This document shows positions 9,121 to 18,508 of a stretch of 64,000 nucleotides of DNA, in pieces. Origin of the DNA: CAKRJP01 sp963589425 (GTDB lineage Bacteria > Bacillota > Clostridia > Lachnospirales > Lachnospiraceae); NCBI GenBank assembly GCA_963589425.1, contig CAVAKZ010000004.1, forward strand, positions 22,124 to 86,123, read 5' to 3'. The translations under genes were made by a program, and so were the position numbers. A model generated the notes under the pieces. The model was not told the origin of the DNA. It saw nothing but the letters and a program-made list of their open reading frames with translations, and made no database searches. Positions within the stretch are counted from its first letter, which is position 1. The number at the start of each line of letters is the position of its first letter.

Positions 9121-10201
9121 TTTCGTAATCCTCATAATCTTCCACATTAATATCTGAAAAAGTACTCATTTCCTCATAAACCTTTACTGCCATATCAAGA
9201 AGGGGGAGAAAGGCCACGGCTCCGGTACCCTCTCCCAGGCACAGGTCTCCATGAATTACCGGAGAAAGACCCAGGGTCTCTAAGACATAGCGGCTGGCCG
9301 GTTCTTTGGAAACATGGGAAGCCAGCATATAATCCCTAGTATGTTCACAGAGACCATAAGCCAAAAGAGCTGCAACCCCGGAAATAAAACCATCAAGAAT
9401 TACCGGCACTTGATAAAGGGCTCCTCCTAGAAAAATTCCAGTAAGGGCAGCCAGGTCAAATCCTCCGATCTTAGACACCAGATCCACAGGATCTTTCTTA
9501 TCTGGCTGATGCAAAGAAATAGCCTGCCTGATCACGTCTCTCTTTCTCATAAGCCCTGCATCATCAAGACCTGCCCCTCTTCCTGTCATATCCTCCACAG
9601 GAAGGTCAAGTAAGACGGAAGCCACTCCACTGCTGCTGGTGGTATTTCCAATGCCCATTTCTCCTGTAGCAATAATATTATAGCCCTGGTCTACTTTTTC
9701 CTTAACAAGGCCAAGGCCCGTAAGAATGCTTTCTATAGCCTCTTCTCTTGTCATAGCAGCTTCCTTGAGGAAATTGGCTGTTCCCCTTGCCACCTTTTTT
9801 TGAGGAACTTTAGTATCCACCACCATTCCCACATCCACCGGAAAAAGGTCCACTCCCACACTAGTACACATAATGGCAGCACTGGTAGTTCCTTTAAGGA
9901 AATTTTCCGCCACAATAGCCGTCACTTCCTGACCGGTCTGCGTTACCCCCTCTGCCACTACTCCATTGTCTGCACACATTACAAGAAGGGCTCTCTTATT
10001 TATATGAACAGAAAGAGACCTGGTCATTCCGGCAATCTTCATCACTGCATCCTCCAGCTTTCCTAAACTGTGAAGAGGCTTGGCAATGGAGTTCCAGCGT
10101 TTTTTTGAAGCCTCCACATAGGATGGGTCCAAGGGCTTGATCTGACTTATAAGTCTTACTAATTCTTCTTCTTTCTCACTCATAATTTCTTTCATCAACA
10201 C
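9095..10201 (-). CDS. cobT: Nicotinate-nucleotide-dimethylbenzimidazole phosphoribosyltransferase CobT
   Basis: About 368 residues (up to six fewer if a later ATG is used; GTG at 10201 and ATGs at 10195 and 10183 are all possible). CobT activates the lower-ligand base as alpha-ribazole phosphate. The conserved SLGKLEDAVMKIAGM, MCADNGVVAEGVTQTG, TGEMGIGNTTSSS (active-site loop) and LGEGTGAV near the C-terminus are all visible. It overlaps cobU and follows cbiA by 9 bases. Confidence 0.93.
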   Translation of the reverse strand: MLMKEIMSEKEEELVRLISQIKPLDPSYVEASKKRWNSIAKPLHSLGKLEDAVMKIAGMTRSLSVHINKRALLVMCADNGVVAEGVTQTGQEVTAIVAENFLKGTTSAAIMCTSVGVDLFPVDVGMVVDTKVPQKKVARGTANFLKEAAMTREEAIESILTGLGLVKEKVDQGYNIIATGEMGIGNTTSSSGVASVLLDLPVEDMTGRGAGLDDAGLMRKRDVIRQAISLHQPDKKDPVDLVSKIGGFDLAALTGIFLGGALYQVPVILDGFISGVAALLAYGLCEHTRDYMLASHVSKEPASRYVLETLGLSPVIHGDLCLGEGTGAVAFLPLLDMAVKVYEEMSTFSDINVEDYEDYENASSNHRR

Positions 10202-10210
10202 TTCTTATCT

Positions 10211-11629
10211 CTATATTGTCTGCATGATATTGTCTGCATGATATCGTCTACATGCTTCTAAAAATGCTTTCGCAACTTTTATATTTCCTCCATAGGCCAA
10301 ATGAGGATATCCAGCCAGTAAATTATCTTGACTTACCATACACTTCCAACTTCTCTCAGAAAGAGGTTTCCTTGCAAGAAAGGCCTCCCCACAATAGTCT
10401 GAGTCAAAATAATGAAATTCATGGACCGGGATTTCCCCCACATTTTTTCCAAAGACCTTGCCTCCTAAAAGGCTGGCATAGCCAAACCGCTTTAAAGACT
10501 TAGTGCTATAGGATTTCCCTTTTAAATAACCAACCATGGGATATGCCCTTCCTGAGGAATCCACAATTTCCTCCTGAAGATACATAAAGCCTCCACATTC
10601 GGCCATACAGGGAAGCCCTCCTCTTATAGCTTCACAGACCTCCAGGCGAAAAGATTTGTTGGCCGCAAGTTCCTTGCCGTAAAGTTCCGGATAACCACCA
10701 TATAAAATAAGGCCATCCAAATCTTTTGGCAAGTGCCCATCATGAAGAGGGGATAGCTCTACCAGCTTTGCTCCTAATTTTTCAAGAATCTCCAGATTAT
10801 CTTCATAAATAAAGCAGAAGGCTTCATCCCTGGAAATGCCAATTCGTAAGCTTTTGTTGCCAGGTCCATTTGCAAGTTTTTTTTCAAAATCAAGCTTGCT
10901 GCCCAAAGAAATTGCAGGATTCCCTGCTTTTTCCTCCCATGGGGCTTGTGCCATTTGAAGCAGACCCTCTACATCCACGGTTTTTTCCACCTGCTGTCCC
11001 AATATTTCAATTTTTTCTCGGATTTTATCCACTTCTCCGGGAAGTTTTAAGCCCAAGTACCTGCTTTCAAAATTCACATTCTCCATAAGGGGAAGATAGC
11101 CGTATACCGGGATCTGTAATTTGGACTCTACCATATTTTTAAGCCTGGGGTACATCATAGGGGAAATGCGATTAAATACGATTCCCCGAATCATACTTTC
11201 TTTTTCATATTCCAGAAAACCTTTAATCATGGGTAGCAAAGAAAGGCTTGCCCCCTTACCATTAATCAAAAGCACAACAGGGGTCTTGGTTATGGTGGCC
11301 ACATCAAAGGCACTGGCCTCCGTAGAGATTCCTCCTAAGCCATCGTAATATCCCATGACCCCCTCTAGGATTGCCAGGTCTGAAGAAGTGGCATGGCTTT
11401 CAAAAAGATCTCTAACCCCTTCTTTTGTCCATAAAAAAGTGTCTAAATTATAGCTATCCACACCCAGCACCTGTCGATGAAACATAGGATCAATATAGTC
11501 TGGTCCACATTTAAAGGCAGTAGGGCGAAGGCCTCGATTTAAGACTGCCTGAAGAAGGCCGCAGGTAAATAAGGTTTTTCCACTATTACTAGCTGGGGCT
11601 GCGATCATAAGTTTCTTCACTTGTTTCAC
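10211..11629 (-). CDS. cbiA: Cobyrinate a,c-diamide synthase CbiA
   Basis: 472 residues. Amidates the a and c side chains of cobyrinate with glutamine. N-terminal P-loop (MIAAPASNSGKTLFTCGLL), KCGPDYIDPMFH and EGVMGYYDG, then a C-terminal glutamine amidotransferase domain with GGYPELY and the cysteine elbow MAECGGFMYL. The last dozen residues are encoded by a 14-base unit present three times (10214-10255), so the extreme C-terminus is probably a recent, non-conserved extension. Gene order cbiET-cbiA-cobT. Confidence 0.94.
   Translation of the reverse strand: MKQVKKLMIAAPASNSGKTLFTCGLLQAVLNRGLRPTAFKCGPDYIDPMFHRQVLGVDSYNLDTFLWTKEGVRDLFESHATSSDLAILEGVMGYYDGLGGISTEASAFDVATITKTPVVLLINGKGASLSLLPMIKGFLEYEKESMIRGIVFNRISPMMYPRLKNMVESKLQIPVYGYLPLMENVNFESRYLGLKLPGEVDKIREKIEILGQQVEKTVDVEGLLQMAQAPWEEKAGNPAISLGSKLDFEKKLANGPGNKSLRIGISRDEAFCFIYEDNLEILEKLGAKLVELSPLHDGHLPKDLDGLILYGGYPELYGKELAANKSFRLEVCEAIRGGLPCMAECGGFMYLQEEIVDSSGRAYPMVGYLKGKSYSTKSLKRFGYASLLGGKVFGKNVGEIPVHEFHYFDSDYCGEAFLARKPLSERSWKCMVSQDNLLAGYPHLAYGGNIKVAKAFLEACRRYHADNIMQTI
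10214..10255. repeat. Three copies of a 14-base tandem repeat at the 3' end of cbiA
   Basis: The unit TATTGTCTGCATGA occurs twice perfectly (10214-10227, 10228-10241), followed by a diverged third copy with three changes (10242-10255). Because 14 is not a multiple of three, each copy is read in a different frame and encodes different residues of the CbiA tail. Confidence 0.9.
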
Positions 11630-11713
11630 TTATTTTCCTTCCTTTCCTCTCCTTAACTGTCTAGACCAAGGCCAAATACAGAGCCCTTTATTCTTGGCTG
11701 CATAAGCTGCTTA

Positions 11714-13027
11714 TCAGCCCAGCAATGTGAAGGCAATTATGTAGATGGGATTTTGCGCTTTCATTATGTGATAGTTTCCGATGCTACTGGCTTTTGTTAT
11801 CTGTAACTCCAGAATCTCATCTTCTGTGATTGAAAATTCCTTACAGCATGCCAGGGCCTCTGAAAGAGTTTCTAGGGTTATGGCATTTATTACCACTCGT
11901 GCTTTAGCAGTCTTTTTTATAACCACTTGTAGAATTTCTTTTAGATGACCCTTACTGCCGCCAATGAATACAAGATCAGGAGCCGGAAGAGCTTCCATAG
12001 CTTCCGGTGCCATGCCTTCAATGACTGACAGGTTGTCCAGTTTGAATTTTCTGGCATTTTCTTTTATAAGTTTTACCGCCTCAGGATTGCATTCCACTGC
12101 ATAGACCCTTCCCTTTGTAGTATGGAGGGCCGCCTCCACGGAAACAGAGCCTGTGCCGGCTCCTATGTCATATACAAGGGAATCCTTTTTTAAATGCATC
12201 TTTGCCAGGCTTACGCACCTAACTTCCTCCTTGGTCATAGGGACTTTTCCACGAAGAAATTCTTGATCCGGGATGCCAAAAGTCTCAGATATTTTTTCTG
12301 CCTTGGGATTTTGAATAAATAATAGGGACAGGCTTGTCTTTTCATCCCCCTCCATAACTCCAGCATATTCTTTCTTTGTCAATTCCATAATTTCTTCCGT
12401 TTCATAAGAAAGATCTAGGCCCAGATAAATTTTTAAATTTTCAAAGTTATAGTAGGCAAATTTATCCAAGAGGGTCCTTATACAGTCATTCGATCCTGCC
12501 AAGACAAAGGTCTTCTCATGGTCTCTTACTGCTCCGATTACATTTTCCTCCCGCCCATGTATACTTACAAAGGCTGCATCCTCCCAGGACACTCCAAGCT
12601 TGGCGGCAAAATATACCACCGAGGATATTCCCGGCAACATAGAAATTTCTACTTGCCGATTTTTTAAGCTTTCATCTTCTTCCAAGGCGATCTTTAGCTT
12701 TTTTGCCCCACTATAAAAGCCCACATCTCCGGAAAGAACTACTGCCACCTTCCGGTATTCCGGGTGATTGCGAATATAAGAAATAATCTCCTTTGGGCGG
12801 TATTCTTCTAGGTAGTCCGGCGGCTGCTGGTCTCCCGGCTCTAAGTCAAAATCCCCCTCCGGCTCCCCTTCCTCCAAAAGCTCCTGTCTAAGTTTTTCTG
12901 CCGCCTCCAGCATTCGACTGGCTCCTATTAGAAGGTCTGCCTCCAGACAGGTATTGATGGCCTCCAGACTAAAGCTGTCCAAAGATCCGGTTCCTATTCC
13001 TACAAGAGAAATTTTCGTCTTATTCAT
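11714..13027 (-). CDS. cbiET: Fused CbiE-CbiT: cobalt-precorrin-7 C5-methyltransferase and C15-methyltransferase/decarboxylase
   Basis: 437 residues. Residues ~1-215 are a tetrapyrrole methylase (ISLVGIGTGSLDSFSLEA, VVLSGDVGFYSGA). Residues ~225-437 are a class I SAM methyltransferase (LRGKVPMTKEEVR, VYDIGAGTGSVSVEAA, VFIGGSKGHLKEIL), matching CbiT. The pair adds methyls at C5 and C15 and decarboxylates the acetate on C12. The fused form equals CobL of aerobic organisms. I start at the ATG at 13027, inside the last codons of cbiJ (ATGAATAA overlap), rather than at the frame's open upstream end, because the fold begins there and coupling is evident. Confidence 0.93.
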   Translation of the reverse strand: MNKTKISLVGIGTGSLDSFSLEAINTCLEADLLIGASRMLEAAEKLRQELLEEGEPEGDFDLEPGDQQPPDYLEEYRPKEIISYIRNHPEYRKVAVVLSGDVGFYSGAKKLKIALEEDESLKNRQVEISMLPGISSVVYFAAKLGVSWEDAAFVSIHGREENVIGAVRDHEKTFVLAGSNDCIRTLLDKFAYYNFENLKIYLGLDLSYETEEIMELTKKEYAGVMEGDEKTSLSLLFIQNPKAEKISETFGIPDQEFLRGKVPMTKEEVRCVSLAKMHLKKDSLVYDIGAGTGSVSVEAALHTTKGRVYAVECNPEAVKLIKENARKFKLDNLSVIEGMAPEAMEALPAPDLVFIGGSKGHLKEILQVVIKKTAKARVVINAITLETLSEALACCKEFSITEDEILELQITKASSIGNYHIMKAQNPIYIIAFTLLG

Positions 13028-13832
13028 TTTGTTGTAAATAGGTCTTAAGTTCCTCATAAGTATAGCCTTTCTCTAGGTTTGGTCGCCCTACTACAAGCAA
13101 AGTAGTATTTGTCTCTGCTGCAGCCTGCCACTTCTCTTCAAAACCTCCGATGCTTCCTGATTCCTTTGTTACCATATAGGAGATTTGAAAATCCCGGAGC
13201 ATAGCCTTATTCATTTCCAAAGAAAAAGGGCCCTGCATGCAAATCAAATGTCGTCCCACAATTCCTAGTTCATCACATTTATCTACCACTGTTTTCAAAG
13301 AAAGGACCCTGGCATATAGCCGGTCTTTATAGTCTGCAAGCCTTGTATAGACTTCCAGTTCTTTGCTGCCTGTGGTAGCTAAGATATTTCCACTTGTATG
13401 CTGCAAAAATTCCACAGCCTCAGTAAGGCTATTCATCCAAATCACCTGGCCTTCCCTGGAATTCTTCTCATTTAAGGATTTCCAAGCAGTATGAACAGCC
13501 AGGCTTTTCTCTCTAAGAAGACGCAAGTATGTCTTTTCCCGTCCGCTTTCCAGACAAGCTTTTTTTATATTTGCAGTTACCAGCTGAGCATAGGGGTGGG
13601 TGGCATCAATCACATAATCCGGCTCATAAGCCTGAAATAGTTTCTTCATAGCCTCTACATCCTGACGTTCATGGGAAATGGTTAAATTCTCATTTTCAGC
13701 AAGAAGACTTTCTCCATATTCCGTAGCCACACAGGCACGAACCCTAGCCCCTGCAGATAGAAGAAAATCTATAATCTCTCTCCCTTCTGTAGTTCCCCCA
13801 TATACAATAATCTTTTTTTGCTTTAATGCCAT
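13020..13832 (-). CDS. cbiJ: Cobalt-precorrin-6A reductase CbiJ
   Basis: 270 residues from the ATG at 13832. NAD(P)H-dependent reductase acting on cobalt-precorrin-6A. Conserved IIVYGGTTEGREI at the start, DATHPYAQLVTANI in the middle, and TKESGSIGGFEEK near the end are family signatures. The frame is open further upstream into cbiH, but GAGAGG lies eight bases before this ATG and the reductase fold starts here, leaving a 19-base gap to cbiH. Confidence 0.92.
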   Translation of the reverse strand: MALKQKKIIVYGGTTEGREIIDFLLSAGARVRACVATEYGESLLAENENLTISHERQDVEAMKKLFQAYEPDYVIDATHPYAQLVTANIKKACLESGREKTYLRLLREKSLAVHTAWKSLNEKNSREGQVIWMNSLTEAVEFLQHTSGNILATTGSKELEVYTRLADYKDRLYARVLSLKTVVDKCDELGIVGRHLICMQGPFSLEMNKAMLRDFQISYMVTKESGSIGGFEEKWQAAAETNTTLLVVGRPNLEKGYTYEELKTYLQQNE

Positions 13833-13851
13833 GGACCAATCCTCTCTGTTT

Positions 13852-14580
13852 TTACCTTTTGTAGCCCCTAGGCGTAACCATATGTCCGCCAATCACCTTG
13901 GTATCCTTGTTTCCTACAAAGACTGTAGTAAACATATCCACCCTGGTATCTCTAAGGTCTTTTAAGGTCATGATCTGAAAGCTCTGTCCTTCTCTTGCAA
14001 TATTTTGCACGATTCCACAAACCGTTTCGGGATTTTTATGCTGTAATAAGATATCACAAGCTTTCTCAAGATAGTCAAATCGTTTCTTACTGGAGGGATT
14101 ATAGACGGCAATAGCCAAGTCAGCTGCAGCGGCGGAAAGCAGCCTCTTCTCGATAAGGTCCCAGGGAGTAAGTAGGTCGCTAAGACTTAAAATACAGCAG
14201 TCATGGCTTAAGGGAGCTCCAAGGACACTGCTGCCTCCTAAGGCTGCTGTCACTCCCGGAATCACTTCCAGGTCCACTTTCGGGTACTCTTCTCCCAGCT
14301 CATACATTAAGCTTGCCATGCCATAGATGCCGGAATCACCGCTGCATACCATGGCCACCTTTCTTCCTTTTTTTGCCTCCTCAAAGGCCATCTGGCACCG
14401 ATCCACTTCCCTTCGCATGGGTGTAGTAAGGAAGTCTTTCTCAGGAAAATGCGGACGCAAGAGTTCTATATATACTGTATATCCCACAATAAGATCAACT
14501 GCTTCCAAGGCCTGTACAGCTCTTATGGTCATTTCTTCATAGGCCCCAGGCCCCATGCCAACTACATATATTTTACTCAA
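13852..14580 (-). CDS. cbiH: Cobalt-precorrin-3 C17-methyltransferase CbiH
   Basis: 242 residues, tetrapyrrole methylase family. Starts IYVVGMGPGAYEEMTIRA, has the SAM-site CSGDSGIYGMA and the C-terminal TTVFVGNKDTKVI typical of CbiH/CobJ. It methylates C17 with ring contraction. Located between cbiG and cbiJ as in many clostridial operons. Confidence 0.93.
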   Translation of the reverse strand: MSKIYVVGMGPGAYEEMTIRAVQALEAVDLIVGYTVYIELLRPHFPEKDFLTTPMRREVDRCQMAFEEAKKGRKVAMVCSGDSGIYGMASLMYELGEEYPKVDLEVIPGVTAALGGSSVLGAPLSHDCCILSLSDLLTPWDLIEKRLLSAAAADLAIAVYNPSSKKRFDYLEKACDILLQHKNPETVCGIVQNIAREGQSFQIMTLKDLRDTRVDMFTTVFVGNKDTKVIGGHMVTPRGYKR

Positions 14581-14610
14581 TTTTTTTCTCCTGTCTTGTC
14601 TATCTATTTC

Positions 14611-15679
14611 CTATTTAATCGCCACTGCAAGAGTCACCCCATCAAGAGCCTGTTTTTTCACCAGAAGTTTTCCCTTTTTTCCGGTTCCCAAAAGGGCCGC
14701 CCTTTCACACACATTGTCCACCCCGGTAATACTTTTTACAAAGGCAGATGCGGTAAAACTTCCAGGCATCTTTTGTAATTCTTCCGAACTATAAAATTGT
14801 GATGGTATTTGGTATTTATGGCAAAATTCCAGGATTCCCTCTTCCTTGGCTTTCAAGTCGATGCTGCACAAGAGCCCAAGAGCTTCCATAGAAAATTCTG
14901 CCTCCTCCAGGCCTTTTCTAACAGCTCGTTCTATCTTAACACTATCTGTATTTTTTTTACAGCCAATTCCCAGGACCAAAGATTTTGGCACCAGTCTAAG
15001 AGCTTTTTGGTTCTCTTTGGACTTCTTAATTCCAATATAAAGGTCTGCCTGAGAAATCTCAGATGTAAAGGAAAGGTTCCTCTCACCCTCTAACTCTTCT
15101 TCATACTGTCCATCCAGATCCTTGTCCACGTAGATCTTTACTTCGTTTCCTGCCAATATTTTTGCAGAAATGTCTCTGGCTTTTTTTGAATCTGCAATCA
15201 CCAATTGATGTTTCTTTGCAAATACATCCACTGCCCATTTCTCGGACAGATCTGTAGCTGTAGTAATAACAGGCTCCATGGAGTCTCCAAAAAAATCAGC
15301 AATTTTCTCTGCCAGTTCATTAGCACCTCCCACATGACCTGACAAAATAGGGATACAAAACTTTCCCAGTTCATCAATCACCAGCACAGCAGGATCCTTA
15401 TATTTGTGTTTCAAAAATGGTGCTATACTTCTAACGGCAATCCCCACTGCCCCAACAAAAATCAATCCTTGGCAGAGGGCAAATTGTTCCTTTGTGATAG
15501 CGGATAAAGATTCTTCTCTATAAGAAGCATCTCCTCTCCATTTACTAAACNNNNNNNNNNGACTCTTTTGTAAGCTTCCCTGACTGGTCCGGGCCATTTT
15601 CAGAAGTCTCCAAACGATGGGCCAGCTTATTTGCGATATTTTTTCCGTTTTTTGTAAAGTAAATAATTGCAATTTTCAT
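14611..15679 (-). CDS. cbiG: Cobalt-precorrin 5A hydrolase CbiG, interrupted by an assembly gap
   Basis: CbiG opens the delta-lactone of cobalt-precorrin-5A, releasing acetaldehyde. The central and C-terminal parts are clear (LIFVGAVGIAVRSIAPFL, PILSGHVGGANELAE, LVLGIGCKKNT, LAVAIK). The true N-terminus, MKIAIIYFTKNG, starts at 15679, three bases before the cbiF stop, in a different frame from the rest. The switch coincides with ten Ns at 15551-15560. If the real gap were a multiple of three, the two parts would be in one frame. I therefore read it as one intact gene of about 355 residues with an artefactual break. Confidence 0.88.
15551..15560. other. Assembly gap (10 N) inside cbiG
   Basis: Ten Ns of placeholder length. 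The reading frame of cbiG upstream (39 codons plus two bases) and downstream (resuming at a third codon position) rejoin only if the real gap length is a multiple of three, so ten is not the true size. Confidence 0.97.
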
Positions 15680-15681
15680 AT

Positions 15682-16488
15682 TCAATGCGAATTTTTAGCT
15701 TCGCCTTCACTATCTATTTTTTCCTTGGCCTGCCGAAATTCTGTAGAAAAGCCGGGGTCATAAAGCTTCGACCGATCATAGCCTGTCTGTCTTACCACAT
15801 CCCCTACAATAATCAGGGCAGTCTTTACAATACCATGAATCCTAGCCGTTTCCTCTAAAGTTTCCACGGTGCAAACATAGGCTTCTTCCTCAGGCCAACT
15901 AGCCTTATACACAAGGGCAGCCGGTGTTTCAGGCGAATATCCACCTGAAGTCAATTCCTTGGTCAACTCCTTTAAAAGCCCTGTGCTTAGGAAGAGAACC
16001 ATAGTGGCTTTATGCCTTGCAAAAGAGGAGATAGTCTCCCTCTCCGGCACCGGTGTTCTCCCTGCCATTCTAGTAATCACCAGGCTTTGAGAAATATCCG
16101 GCAGGGTATATTCCATTCCAAGACTTGCTGCAGCCCCGCAAAACGCACTGACTCCGGGACACACCTCATAGGAAATCTTTCTTTCCTCTAAAAGATCCAT
16201 CTGTTCACGGATGGCGCCATAGATACTTGGGTCTCCTGTATGAAGGCGCACCGTCATAAGGCCAGCTTCTTCAGCCTCAAAAATCACCTCTGCAACCTCC
16301 TCCAAGGTCATATGAGCACTATTATAAATCCTACACTCAACCTTTGCCTCTTTTAAAAGTTCTGGATTTACCAAGGATCCTGCATAGATAATAACATCCG
16401 CCTGCCTAAGAAGTTTTTGTCCTCTCACCGTGATAAGATCCAAAGCCCCGGGACCGGCACCAACAAAATAAACCATTCTATTTTCCAT
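15682..16488 (-). CDS. cbiF: Cobalt-precorrin-4 C11-methyltransferase CbiF
   Basis: 268 residues, tetrapyrrole methylase. The start MVYFVGAGPGALDLITVRG, the HTGDPSIYGAI SAM loop and CPGVSAFCGAAASLG are diagnostic for CbiF/CobM. It methylates C11. It overlaps cbiL by 11 bases and is followed three bases later by cbiG. Confidence 0.95.
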   Translation of the reverse strand: MENRMVYFVGAGPGALDLITVRGQKLLRQADVIIYAGSLVNPELLKEAKVECRIYNSAHMTLEEVAEVIFEAEEAGLMTVRLHTGDPSIYGAIREQMDLLEERKISYEVCPGVSAFCGAAASLGMEYTLPDISQSLVITRMAGRTPVPERETISSFARHKATMVLFLSTGLLKELTKELTSGGYSPETPAALVYKASWPEEEAYVCTVETLEETARIHGIVKTALIIVGDVVRQTGYDRSKLYDPGFSTEFRQAKEKIDSEGEAKNSH

Positions 16489-17218
16489 CCTTTACAAAAA
16501 TAATCGTATAATAACCTGCCGTCTCCGGAAAATTTTCCAGGCCCTGATATATGGCTTCATTTTGCATGCAGCAATTTTCCACCATAATCAGCCGAGACTT
16601 CCTCTTGTTTCCCCCAGTATCAGGGGACCCCACACAGGCAAACTCTTCTGACAATATCTTTTTCAGATTAGCATATTCTCTTCCGGCCTTCATAAAAATT
16701 TTCATTCCCGAAAGTTTAAGGGCTTCCCTTACATCATAGGAAGCGGGAATAATGTGAATCTCTTCCTGTTTGCTTCCCAAATGCAGGCCTGCCTTTCCGG
16801 CTGCTGCCAGGAAAGAGGATATCCCATTAACGATTTCCACCTCATAACCCAGATCTTTGATTCTTTCATGGACATACATATAGGTAGAATAAATACTAGG
16901 ATCTCCTAGAGTCAAAAAAGCCACATCCCGCCCTAGCTTTAAGACATCACTAATTTCTTTAACTGCCTGTCTATGGCTTTCTTCCAGCTTTTTTTCATCC
17001 TTAGTCATAGGCATAGCAAGTCCCAAAAGCTCCTTCTTAGAAAGGCCAATATCTATCTTTTGATTCAGTTGCTCCACAATGGCATAGGCCACTGTATCCT
17101 TTGGCTTCTTTCCCGGCACTGCCAGATACTTGCAGCCGGAAAGGAGGCTGACTGCCTTCAAAGTTATAAGTTCCGGATCTCCCGGCCCGATTCCAATCCC
17201 GTATAATTTTCCCGCCAT
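16478..17218 (-). CDS. cbiL: Cobalt-precorrin-2 C20-methyltransferase CbiL
   Basis: 246 residues. Begins LYGIGIGPGDPELITLKA, with LTLGDPSIYSTYMY and a GISSFLAAAGKAGLHL stretch, the pattern of CbiL/CobI. It adds the C20 methyl group to cobalt-sirohydrochlorin. Second gene of the operon, 16 bases after cbiD; no cobaltochelatase (CbiK/CbiX) gene is seen in the window, so its substrate must come from elsewhere. Confidence 0.93.
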   Translation of the reverse strand: MAGKLYGIGIGPGDPELITLKAVSLLSGCKYLAVPGKKPKDTVAYAIVEQLNQKIDIGLSKKELLGLAMPMTKDEKKLEESHRQAVKEISDVLKLGRDVAFLTLGDPSIYSTYMYVHERIKDLGYEVEIVNGISSFLAAAGKAGLHLGSKQEEIHIIPASYDVREALKLSGMKIFMKAGREYANLKKILSEEFACVGSPDTGGNKRKSRLIMVENCCMQNEAIYQGLENFPETAGYYTIIFVKDGK

Positions 17219-17234
17219 GTAAACTTCTCTCTTT

Positions 17235-18356
17235 CTATAGCATCAATTCTTCAGCTTTCTCAGTCATTCCCAAAATACCATACACATTGGAAAAAGTAAG
17301 TGCCCCTACAGGAAAAGTTCCTGCCACCCGGTATTCCATGTGCTTTTTAACCCCTTCCAGCACATAGTGTACCAGCAATTTTCGTTGAGAAGAGCTGCAT
17401 TTTGCCAGAGCATCATCGGTGGTAACTGCATTTAGAATTTCCACCAGCTGGTCTAGGGGAAGGCCTACCTTTATAGCTGCTGCTGCCAAAAGTTCCATCC
17501 TGCAGTCTGCCCACTTGGAGTGGGTATTCATAATTCCACCGGACACCTTCACAAGCTTTCCTATATGACCTACATAAACAAAGCCTTTGCAGCCAAGCTC
17601 CACAGCCATATCCAAGGTCTCTCCGATATAATTGCTGCAGGTTAGCACCTGGCTGGCCTTAATTCCATAGGTTTCTTCCAGGAAATGTAGCCCATAATTT
17701 CCGGGAGCTGCAATAAGATAGCCGGTTTTACTTTCCGAGAGTTTCATCCGCATCTCCACACGAATGGTATCTTTAATAGCCTGCTCACTCATAGGTTCCA
17801 CAATCCCACTGGTACCTAATACTGAAAGGCCTCCCTTGATTCCAAGCCTTGGGTTAAAAGTTTTCGCCGCCAGGGCTTCCCCCTCCGGAATGGAAATTTC
17901 CACCTGAATGCCACCCTCATAAGCATAGGCCTCACAGGCTTCTTCCACCTCATTTCGAATCATGGACCTGGGAACCCGATTAATTGCCGCAACTCCCACA
18001 GGTTGGTCCAGACCTGCCTTGGTAACTCTCCCAATTCCAAGGCCGCCATCAATCACAATTCCAGGCTCTTTACTTTTAGTCACTTTACTGTAGACCAAGA
18101 TTCCATTAGTAATATCCGGGTCATCTCCACTGTCTTTTTTCACAGCACAGCTAACACCAACCAGACACCCTTCCTTCTCTTGATCAGAAGTGTATTCAAA
18201 AGAAATTTCCCGAATTTCCAGGGTCTTATGCTGGCCCTTAGGAAGACAAATTTCTACCTTATGAACCTTTTTCCCTGTAAGTAACATGGTTATAGCAGCT
18301 TTTGTAGCCCCCTGGGCACAGGTTCCTGTGGTGTATCCACTTCTTAATTTGCTCAA
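17235..18356 (-). CDS. cbiD: Cobalt-precorrin-5B C1-methyltransferase CbiD
   Basis: 373 residues from a TTG start at 18356. CbiD methylates C1. The family start RSGYTTGTCAQGATKAA follows the chosen start within a few residues; further marks are GDDPDITNG, VPRSMIRNEV, GGLSVLGTSGIVEPMS and YVGHIGKLVKVSGG. The frame is open to 18485, but that stretch contains the queA terminator and a near-consensus promoter, so it cannot be coding for this transcript; an AGGAG lies about 11 bases before the TTG. First gene of the cobalamin operon. Confidence 0.9.
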   Translation of the reverse strand: MSKLRSGYTTGTCAQGATKAAITMLLTGKKVHKVEICLPKGQHKTLEIREISFEYTSDQEKEGCLVGVSCAVKKDSGDDPDITNGILVYSKVTKSKEPGIVIDGGLGIGRVTKAGLDQPVGVAAINRVPRSMIRNEVEEACEAYAYEGGIQVEISIPEGEALAAKTFNPRLGIKGGLSVLGTSGIVEPMSEQAIKDTIRVEMRMKLSESKTGYLIAAPGNYGLHFLEETYGIKASQVLTCSNYIGETLDMAVELGCKGFVYVGHIGKLVKVSGGIMNTHSKWADCRMELLAAAAIKVGLPLDQLVEILNAVTTDDALAKCSSSQRKLLVHYVLEGVKKHMEYRVAGTFPVGALTFSNVYGILGMTEKAEELML

Positions 18357-18393
18357 ATCAAACTCTTCTCCTGTCTCTTTTTTCGCTATGAAG

Positions 18394-18422
18394 ATTATAC
18401 ACGAATTTGCTATCCCGGTCAA
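18394..18422 (-). promoter_or_regulatory. Sigma-A-type promoter of the cobalamin operon
   Basis: On the minus strand TTGACC (18422-18417), a 17-base spacer and TATAAT (18399-18394). The predicted start of transcription is only ~30 bases before the cbiD start codon, so there is no room for a cobalamin riboswitch. It shows that the open frame upstream of 18356 is not part of CbiD. Confidence 0.8.
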
Positions 18423-18461
18423 AGAGAGCAAGGCTCTAAGATCTGCCTTTAACCCACAAAC

Positions 18462-18508
18462 AAAAAAGGACCTTCTAACACCCACTAGGGGTTGCTAAAT
18501 GGCCCTTT
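18462..18508 (-). terminator. Rho-independent terminator after queA
   Basis: Minus-strand hairpin. The outer stem of 18501-18508 with 18465-18472 has one mismatch. An inner stem pairs 18488-18493 with 18477-18483 with one bulge. A TTTTTT run follows. It separates the pheS-pheT-queA unit from the cobalamin operon. Confidence 0.8.

Noticed and set aside
13833..13892. Extended N-terminus of CbiJ
   Set aside because: It runs into the end of cbiH; the ribosome-binding site and family start favour 13832.
15561..15672. Frameshift mutation inactivating cbiG
   Set aside because: The frame change falls exactly on the N gap, so a placeholder of wrong length is the simpler explanation.
18357..18485. 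43-residue N-terminal extension of CbiD in the same open frame
   Set aside because: It overlaps the queA terminator and contains a near-perfect promoter; the CbiD family start lies just after the TTG at 18356.
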